Below, piece after piece: positions 38,430 to 46,800 of a stretch of 64,000 nt of DNA; position 1 is the stretch's first letter; every line of letters starts with the position of its first letter. Under the pieces are notes generated by a model, which was given only the letters and a program-made list of their open reading frames with translations, was not told where the DNA came from and did no database searches. The stretch is taken from contig CM060466.1 in assembly GCA_030544235.1 (NCBI GenBank), forward strand, positions 1,976,592-2,040,591. The letters are read 5' to 3'. Origin of the DNA: Lepturacanthus savala. Lineage: Eukaryota > Chordata > Actinopteri > Scombriformes > Trichiuridae. The position numbers and the translations under genes are program-made.

Positions 38430-38640
38430 ACGTGTCTCCATTAACCTGTAAAATCTCGCGGTAAAATCTGAACCACTTCCCGAAGCAGTCACGTGGTAAA
38501 GCCGGGCGGTGACGTCATCACACCGGCTCCTCTCCTACATGAAGCGACACGTGCTTTACGGAAACGCCCCCTTCACTACTCAACACGTGGTTAGTGAAAC
38601 CATCACTACTCTAGTTGTGCAGATAAACTGCATTACGTCT
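38430..38640. promoter_or_regulatory. CpG-rich promoter-like segment with CRE and E-boxes
   Basis: Contains GGTGACGTCATCACACC (a perfect CRE core TGACGTCA), three CACGTG E-boxes (AGTCACGTGGT, CGACACGTGCT, CAACACGTGGT) and several CpGs (TCTCGCGG, GCCGGGCGG, GGAAACGCCCCC) in an otherwise AT-rich setting. It lies about 125 bp beyond the 3' end of U3 copy 23. No downstream exon is recognised on either strand, so which transcript it serves is unknown. Confidence 0.45.
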
Positions 38641-38764
38641 GGTCATGTCAACTAAATGGCGACTGAGAATCAGCATATACTGTTCTAATAGTTAAAATAA
38701 AGTAATTGTTAGTTGTATTAGGGTAAATATTGTTATTTGTATTATCTTTATACATATTTCTACT

Positions 38765-38980
38765 ACCACTCTGATCATATTCCCTTCCTCTACGCTCCAC
38801 GAGGAAGCTAAGAACGGTCATCAATGGCGGAGAACATATGAACTGAATCATTATTCTCCGCCCGCTTCGCGCTCAGAAGGGAATATCACGTTTCATCATC
38901 GTGGGTAGCGAGACCAATCACTTTAGAAACACATTTCTCAAGTTAGAAACTATAGAAATGATCCCTGAAAGTATAGTCTT
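38765..38980 (-). ncRNA. U3 snoRNA, copy 23 (GC/CpG-rich class)
   Basis: 216 nt. 5' end AAGACTATACTTTCAGGGAT as in vertebrate U3. C' region ACGATGATGAAACG. Box B GAGCGCGAAGC (one base from the vertebrate consensus GAGCGTGAAGC). Box C ATTGATGACCGTTC. 3' end GATCAGAGTGGT. Helices pair fully: GGCGGAGAA with TTCTCCGCC, and ATATTCCCTTC with GAAGGGAATAT. The PSE-like block is at 39027-39041, and CCAAT boxes lie at about -92 and -133. CpGs are retained, unlike the array class. This and copy 24 are the best candidates for constitutively active U3 genes; function is in the nucleolar SSU processome. Confidence 0.93.
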
Positions 38981-39026
38981 AGTTTGATTGGGAGTGAAAA
39001 CTGAATCTGATTCACAGCAAAGTGAT

Positions 39027-39041
39027 TCTCACTCAGGGTTT
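39027..39041 (-). promoter_or_regulatory. PSE-like snRNA promoter element of U3 copy 23
   Basis: TCTCACTCAGGGTTT on the plus strand lies at -47 to -61 from the U3 start, where the proximal sequence element of vertebrate Pol II snRNA genes lies. The same core is invariant in all array copies and in copy 24, whose intervening flank differs. CCAAT boxes follow at 39072-39076 and 39113-39117 on the plus strand (ATTGG in transcription sense). Confidence 0.7.
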
Positions 39042-39407
39042 ACTACCTGTCACCAACAAACTGCTTCTCCTCCAATCATATCTGTTTCTATGAATGACAG
39101 AAACTAACACAACCAATCAGAGTCCTTCAAAGTAAAAGACACGTTTTTTACAACTACATATACATACAGTATATCACGTTATTTAGTTCAGTGATTCTCA
39201 ACATTTTTAACCTAAACTACCAAAAACTAGACCTCAGACCCCATCTGATAAGATTTGTTTTATATTATTTTTATTATTTTATATTATAAGTGTAGGAAAC
39301 ATGAGGTCAAAATAATTAGAGGGCTGAAACTGACATAAGAAGAAATAAATACTCAATATTTGTGTATTATTTACCAAAATATTTGATATATTAATATAAT
39401 AATTGAT

Positions 39408-39745
39408 TTATTTTAATTCTTAATCAGTGGTTTTAGTATTTTTATTTTAATTTCGAATCAGTGGTTTTAGTATTTTTAATTTTGAATCAGTGGTTTCAGT
39501 ATTTTTTATTTAAATTTTGAATCAGGGATTTTAGTATTTTTATTTAAATTTTGAATCAGGGATTTTAGTATTTTTATTTAAATTTTGAATCAGGGATTTT
39601 AGTATTTATATTTAAACTTTGCATCTGTGGTTGAAGGGTTTTTATTTTAATTTTAAGTTGCTGGTTTTAGTATTTTTATTTTTATTTCGAATCAGTGGTT
39701 TTAGTATTTCAATATTCTCATTTTGAATCAGTTGTTTCAGTGATT
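39408..39745. repeat. minisatellite, ~33-34 bp period
   Basis: About ten imperfect copies of a unit built on GAATCAGTGGTTTTAGTATT followed by a T/A-rich stretch. Three central copies read 'gaatcagggattttagtatt' and are almost identical. It lies between the two CpG-class U3 genes. Confidence 0.88.
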
Positions 39746-39810
39746 TAATACAAATCACAAGTCAAAACTATGCTAAAGTTGGATGAATTACAAGGTAAGT
39801 GGTAAAACGG

Positions 39811-39900
39811 AGAGCCGTTTGAGAGCCGAAAGAATCGGCTCTTCTTAATGAGCTGAGCCAAACGACACGGATCACTAAAAAGAGCCAAAACTCCCATCAC
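39811..39900. mobile_element. short hAT-type MITE
   Basis: The left part AGAGCCGTTTGAGAGCCGAA with AATCGGCTCTTCTTAATG, and the right part ending AAGAGCCAAAACTCCCATCAC, form the known teleost 'agccg/cggct' palindromic element with hAT-like ends. No coding capacity. Confidence 0.6.
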
Positions 39901-40097
39901 TAAAGTAGTTGTGTAGATGTAACAGCATATAAAGCCCGAGCATGTCATTATTAATAAATAGACCGAGAAACAGGTTAACGACCACTAGGGGGCACGGTAG
40001 TTTTCATGATGACTACTTTAACAACTGGAAGTTAAATATATATAGACACCATTACTATAATGGAAAACCATTGATTTACTTTGTACATGCTTCTACT

Positions 40098-40313
40098 ACC
40101 ACTCTGATCATATCCCCTTCCTCTACGCTCCACGAGGAAGCTAAGAACGGTCATCAATGGCGGAGAACGTATGAACTGAATCATTATTCTCCGCCCGCTT
40201 CGCGCTCAGAAGGGAATATCACGTCTCATCATCGTGGGTAGCGAGACCAATCACTTTAGAAACACATTTCTCAAGTTAGAAACTATAGAAATGATCCCTG
40301 AAAGTATAGTCTT
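40098..40313 (-). ncRNA. U3 snoRNA, copy 24 (GC/CpG-rich class)
   Basis: 216 nt, very similar to copy 23 but with independent changes. 5' domain intact. Positions on the plus strand: C' TGATGA at 40226-40231, box B GAGCGCGAAGC at 40197-40207, box C TGATGA at 40151-40156, 3' GATCAGAGTGGT at 40098-40109. The terminal helix includes a G-U pair (GAAGGGGATAT). The 3' flank AGTAGAAGCATGTACAAAGT is shared in outline with copy 23 and could hold the snRNA 3' box. The upstream flank is unrelated to that of the other copies except for the PSE-like block, supporting that block as functional. Confidence 0.93.
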
Positions 40314-40360
40314 AACTTTACAACTGCAGAACGACAGGAGGTCATCAATGGGAGAACCGG

Positions 40361-40375
40361 TCTCACTCAGGGTTC
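40361..40375 (-). promoter_or_regulatory. PSE-like snRNA promoter element of U3 copy 24
   Basis: TCTCACTCAGGGTTC on the plus strand lies at -48 to -62. It matches the block upstream of every other U3 copy, although the 47 bp between it and the U3 start share no clear similarity with the other copies. Confidence 0.72.
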
Positions 40376-41076
40376 ATCGCTGCGGGGCTTCGTTATAAAT
40401 ACGTTTATATTTATATAACAAACAGAAAACGAGTGTGTAACACAGTTAAACTACTATTATACCTAAATTCTATTATTACGCTAATAATGTATTGGTTTTC
40501 TACGAAAGGTTTTAATTTATATTTCATACAATTTCTAAAAACCCATAATGCATTGCGAAAGCAAATTAACGTAAATTGTGTCATGGGATGTATTTATTCG
40601 TTCTTTTAAAACGATTTCTATAATAATCAGTTCAGAACGTCGTTAGGGTTGTTTGTACATGTTAATTCAACAAAATAAAGCGTTTCGCTGTATATTAGCA
40701 AGATTTATTTTGCGTTTTAAGGGTTGCTGAAACCGTCCGTCCTTTAAAATGTTCCGGACCGAAAGCTGGTGTGGTAGCATATAGTTCCCACTTATGACAC
40801 GCTGTTAGCTGTCGAACACGTGTTTATGTCTATGGTTAGCTGTAAATAGTTCCAGAAGCTGCAGAATTTAAACGTTGACCACATATCTATGTTTTAAATA
40901 TAATGTGGACGGCAAACAAACCGGAGAATATAAATCCTTTCGTGTTTGTGGTTTAGTCTCTTTTAACTTCGTATCTGTTTTTAAACCATAGATTTAAATC
41001 AGTGGTTCGCTCTGTCGAAGTATCATAACAGTGCAGACAGAAAACCAAACTATTCACAATGAAATTAAATAGAGGC

Positions 41077-41235
41077 GGAAAGTAACTAAGTAGATTTACT
41101 CCAGTACTGTACTTATGTGTTATTTGAGCATTTCTATGTAATTCTACTATCTATTACTTAATACCACCTCTACATTCTCAGAGGGAAACATTTGCATTTA
41201 CCTACACATATCTTAATTAAATTATAGATGGATAT
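41077..41235. repeat. teleost dispersed repeat remnant
   Basis: AGTAACTAAGTAGATTTACT, CAGTACTGTACTTATG and TCAGAGGGAAACATTTGCAT match the pattern of a very common teleost interspersed repeat ('gtaactaagtacatttactc...'). Degenerate and non-coding. Confidence 0.55.
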
Positions 41236-42540
41236 TTGATATAAAACTAATATACTTTATTATTCTAGTACCTCTATTCTACAGAATTGTTACCTTTACC
41301 TTTTTTTCGATTCACATAAGATAGATAGTTTCATCAGACATTGCCATGACTGTAAATTATCTGACTTAATTATACAGATTATGATGTAATATTATTCACC
41401 TTATTTGATGTTGGTATATCGCTAAAACATATATTTGTGGTTTTACCAACCAAAATTCATCTCAATATAGTTTTTTTCCCAAGCTTCAGGTCATCACTGC
41501 AGGAGATGTGATTTTATCTGTCAGGAATATTCAGACTTTAACGCTACAATTAAAGTGCAGCAGGTTCGTCTTCATCAACTAATAAGTAGGTAAACCCTAC
41601 TTATTACTTTCCCATTCTCAAATGATAGCACAGATTTCATTATGTCCTCTTAAAATAAGTTTATTCATGCATTAAAGTTCAGTCACCAGGTCTACTGATG
41701 TGACACAAACTGGACTTATTCCAAACATAAGAATAATTTACATTATGAGAAATTATTTGGCGAAACCTGCAATTCCTTCACTTTGACATGTTGAAATTAT
41801 ATTCCACAATTCACACCAAGACATCCACAAATTGTATTCAACAATTTATAATATATTACATTAACATTAAAGACTGGATGATATGAATAACAGTACATAC
41901 AGTATAACATATCATTGCACACGTTTTGCAGTTTCAAAAACTACCCAGTGCTGGAATAATTGTTGAAAAATGCTAATTGTTTCTTTCTTTTTTTGAGGAA
42001 GGGAATGGATAGAAGGCACCTATGTGGATATATGTCATACATGCACCTAAGACACTTAAACAAAAATGGGTAAAGAAATTAAGGATTCAGTGACGTAAAT
42101 AAAATGGAATGAATAAAATATATTGCACCATCTTCTCTTATATTTATGTCATATGATGTCACGTCCTGGTCAAACACATCCCAGTGCTGTAGTTACTAAT
42201 TGTAGAATTGTAATTAACACAATCTATCCTGGCTATAAGAGATTTTATTGTATGTGAATGTATTAGTTTACAATAGTGACATCACTCACCTGTAAATCTC
42301 TTCATAACTGTTAAATGTTGGTAATATAGTTTTTGTTGTGCTCTTTCAGTTTTACAGTTTGTAGTGCAGCAGCTCTACAGTTATTTTATTTGTATATATT
42401 ATAAATTAATGCTTTTTTTGTCATTTTTCATTTATCCAAAATAAAATAAAAAACCTGTTGTAGAGGTGCTGTCATTAGACGATAATAATCGATTCTAATC
42501 TGATTTCATTTTGTTTTAATACGATAAATGAACGTTGGGA
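41236..42540. other. intergenic AT-rich, nothing recognised
   Basis: No gene, clear repeat or RNA was recognised in this stretch between the U3 cluster and micu3. Confidence 0.5.
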
Positions 42541-42784
42541 CGATTGGCAGCAGGTGACTGAGAAAACAGGAACCAAAAGAGAAAAGATATTGCTGATCAT
42601 CAACATGAAGGACGTCAGTCAGCTGTGTGCAGCCATGCTTCTAATTGTTATCGGCTTTGGACGTCCACTGGACATTAATATAGAAAAGTCAGAGGTCAAT
42701 TCAGAGTTATTCCATCATCGGGCGTGTTTGTGTAATCGCCTGTCTCCGTGTTTCTTTGTGTTCTTTCTCTCTCCTCTTCTACAG

Positions 42785-42880
42785 GTTCTCCTTGTATCTC
42801 CTCCAGAGCTTGTGGACTTGTTTCCTGGCCTCAAAGCGAACACAGCTGGAGAAGGAGGTGTGGTGATGGCCCTTCACCTG
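42785..42880. other. exon-like segment, strand uncertain
   Basis: On the plus strand the 96-bp segment is preceded by an excellent polypyrimidine tract and acceptor (TTTCTCTCTCCTCTTCTACAG), ends at CACCTG/GTAAAC, and is open in phase 0 (VLLVSPPELVDLFPG...). On the minus strand, after an acceptor TGTGTGTTTACCAG, it reads VKGHHHTSFSSCVRFEARKQ and goes on to VHKLWRRYKENL and a stop, with strongly GC-ending codons like a real fish exon. The minus reading is in the right phase to be an alternative terminal exon of micu3 after the exon ending at 45244. I do not recognise the peptide. It could be a real terminal exon, an exon of an unknown gene, or a relic. Confidence 0.35.
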
Positions 42881-43574
42881 GTAAACACACAGCAAAGAGC
42901 GGCATGGTCACGCTGGGGGCCATTTAACGATGATTTATACTCAGTGGACACAAAACATTCCAGTGAATAGGAAACAGCGTTTTGGGGCGTGCATTTCCTT
43001 CAGCTAATAGCTTTTTTCTTGGTGAAAGTGTTGAAGAGGGGAAAAAAGGTTTCAAAGGTTCAAAAACACTTGCCATGTCATTTTGTGCTGTGTGTATATT
43101 CTGGTTTATATCCTAAATTAAATCATTAACCAATAAGGTGCAGGCCTATTTTTCAGTTTTCCTGCTATAACTGATAATAAACATGGAATTTATATATGGC
43201 TATGTACTTAAACTTGGTATTTAAATAAATCTACAGCATGTTCAGTGACTACAGAAGAGTCAGAATCTATTTATGTTGCTGTTACAGAGACAATATAGTT
43301 AGAATATTACAGAAAAAAACGATCTTTTACAACAGATAAAAGTACTTTATTTCAAACTTAAAACCAGACCAAACTGACCCAAATCAGGGAAAAAAAATAA
43401 ATTATCAAAATTATCTGCAATTCAAATTAATGATTAATAAGATACGTTTAAAGAATAATTATTTGTCCATAAAATCATAGAAATAACAGAACATGAAGAA
43501 TATATTCTGTAAGATGTTAAAAAAGGAGATTATAAAGGAGGCAATTAAATAATCACACAAAGTTAAATTTCCCT

Positions 43575-43580
43575 TTTATT
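43575..43580 (-). terminator. candidate micu3 polyadenylation signal
   Basis: AATAAA on the minus strand about 233 nt beyond the micu3 stop codon, the first canonical hexamer noted downstream. No transcript evidence. Confidence 0.4.
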
Positions 43581-43812
43581 GAAATATCTGCAGAAAATAT
43601 AATAGTGGTGTTTCTGTACTGTCATTTATCATAATAATATAATTTATAATAATTTATAATATAATTTAATTTAATATAATATTATAGGTTGAATATTGAA
43701 GATATGGGATAAATGCATTTACGAACGCTTTCATTTTGACGTGAAAATGAATTAACAGATGTTTAATCCAACATCTGCTCTTGTTGCAGGTTGTTGTGGG
43801 TGTCGTTATTAC

Positions 43813-46800
43813 TTATCTGCTTGCCAGCTCCTTCTTCAGACAGGATTTAAAGGAAACGGCGCGTTCCACAGCTTTATAGCCCTGAGAGGTTTGTAGAAAG
43901 TCGCCATAACAGAGGAAAAGGAGGAAGAAAAGAAAACAACAGGGAGAGGAAGAAGCAACAAAATGGAAAGAGAGAGAAAGAAATAGCAAAAAAAGAAGAT
44001 TTAGGCGTCGTAACACAGGTGAGGTGAATATGATGGACAGGTGAGGGTAGTGGAAAGATTGAAGGTGCAGGCAAATGAGGAGAAAAGGAAGAAAGAGAAG
44101 GAAAGAGAGAACATTGTTAATAAGCCAAGACAGTGAAGCCAAGACAGCATCCAGTGTGTCGCGTAGAGATCAACCTGTAGTTTTACTGCTGTGATGTTAG
44201 TGACGTCTGCAGCATATCAGGCAATAAGAAACATCACTAAACACCACTAGAGGGCAGTGTCCATCCTTGGAAACAACTGTAAAGACGCTAAAGGTGATTT
44301 CCAGTTCATGTGGGACTTTCATCAGCTCAAGTAATTCATTGAAGTTCTTACCAGCCTCTTCCTAAAAGATGTTAGCATAGATGACCAAGATAAAAATTAT
44401 CTGCTTTCTGTTCTTTACAATCTAAATTTGTTGTATAGATTTAATTCTGCTCAGTGTTCTTTGCATTTTTGGCCTCATAGTAGAGGAGTTAACGGGAGAT
44501 TCTACTGCACACATGTCTGCTTTGGTGTGAAAGTACTTTAGGATCATATGAATACATTTATCCAAAGAGACAATTTGGATAATTCTTTTTTTTCCCACAA
44601 ATATACAATTGTTTTGTCAAAATAGCTGCTAACAACACAGTAAAGCCCATAACTTTGCTTCTTCTGTTAAAACTTTAATAACAAAGTTGTTGTGTAACTG
44701 TACATTATTAATGTTAGCTGCTATCAACAACACAAATAAACAGGTATCAAATCTATATATTTAATTGATTTAATAATACGATGATGAGATGGAAAATTTT
44801 ATCGAAATTCCAATTGAATTTAGTGAATTGTTGGTGACATTTTGAAAATATATGTATATAAATCTTTAAAACAAAAGCTGATCTGACTTGTCTCATTTTA
44901 TTAAATCATCTTCAAGACATAAGCTCCTTTACAAAAATAACTTTAATACAGAAAATGTTATTGATTTCTGATGCTGCATGTCTAAGCATCTACACTGTTG
45001 AAGTTAACATGTCAATATAAGGATCCTGTAGCAGATTTTGACCTCTGACCTCCATGTGGAGGGGAAGCACATTTCTCTAATGGGGATCAATGAAATAATC
45101 TTTTCCTTCATGTCCTGCCTCCTGTGCTTGGCTCAGATTTAGTCCTCAAAATCTTGTAATTGTTTATATCTCTTGGAGCATTTTTACACATTAACCTCCC
45201 AACTATGAGCATTTTTCTGCCTCTTTCACACCAGGTTCCTCACCCTGTCTCCTCTGTGCAGCCGATCCTTCATTATGCCGATGAACTCCTTGTATGAGAG
45301 CTGGTCGTCGTGATCTACATCAAAGATCTTGAAGATAGTGTGGACCAGGTGACGCGTCAGCTTCAGACCTGTGGCCACGTACACCGCTCTCGCAAACTCA
45401 TCTGGGAGAGGAGACAAGTCAGAGATTTTTTTTTCTACTTTTCTACAGGAAGAAAACAACAAACACAGCTTCCAAGCAGAAACACTGCTCTTGTTCTACC
45501 TTGTCCGATGGAGCGAGAAGCGAAATTGTACATCTGCATGGCGATGGCGAAGTCCTCCAGGTTGTTGAGAAACTGAAAGAAGGATCTGAACTCGTCGAAG
45601 GTGATTCCCTGAGAAACGGCAGGAGAAACCCAGCATGAAGCAATAACACTGACAGGTGGTGAAAACGACTAAAAAGAGGAGTATTGATGAAAACGTCGTT
45701 CTCGAGAGAAAAAGGAGTAATGAGACTGCGATCCAAAGTGACCTTGACAGATGTGCATACAGCATTCCCTGAGGCACATCAGCTCTGTGATCTGAAATGT
45801 CACCCAACCAAAATGAAAAAAGAAAAAAATATACACATACATTGATGATACTACTGATCAGTAACACAGAGACTTCATGAAATAGGCCTATTAATGACAT
45901 GAGAGGTCATTAATGACATGAATGATATGACAAACAGAAATAACTGCAGCCTTCCTGCTGCATACAGTAATAATGCTGAAGCCATTCAACATGGAGTTGT
46001 ACGTTGTAGATGTGACGAGGATGATTTTCTTTATATGAGCTTTATATATGCTAACGATAACAAAAGCTCATGTAAAGAAATTCAAATCGAGGATAAATTT
46101 GTTTGTGCAAAACCACCACATGCTCTTCGCTTTGAATCAATGATGATCAAAAAAGAGATATCGGAAAAAAAATGCTATTTTTCTGCGTGTGGTGTTAACC
46201 TCACTAACCACACACAGAAAGAGGATAGCGTGCTAACTGGAAAGCAGGAGAGACTGACAGATTGTAACTGCAGGTTAGATGTAGAGACCAACCTCCTGCT
46301 TCTTCCACAGCATGAAAAGGAAAAAAGGGAAGGACAGAAACAGAACTGGGTTGTATAAGACTACAGATAGACACAGATAGAGACAGATAGATAGACAGAC
46401 AGATAGATTTAACATATTTGCAGCTATGAAGTGTGTGTGTAAATGTTTTGTGTGTGTGTGTTTGTGTGTATTCAAGTGAAGCGGTGGAGCGCCAAAGTGT
46501 GAAAAGCCACAACAGCCTGAGGCAGGGACAGCGGTGGGAAATTACGGACCCTCTGGACGGCTGGAAGGCGGGAGCACCCGTAGAGGAGGAATAAATCAGA
46601 TATATGAAAGATTTGAAGTCATATATATATTTTTATATCATCTAAAGAAACATCTAAAATTCTAAAGGTCACCTTCATGACCATCATTTGGCTGCTTTGA
46701 ATATTTTTGTCATATTTTGCTTTCATTGCACCTGTTTGTTGTGACTTCTCAATATTTATGGCAGCCATTAAAAACTCCCTTTAATGTATCTGAGGAAGTG

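Noticed and set aside
43813..44142. 109-codon frame as a separate small gene
   Set aside because: Only its last 22 codons are real (micu3 terminal exon after the acceptor at 43882-43883); the rest is intron read-through.
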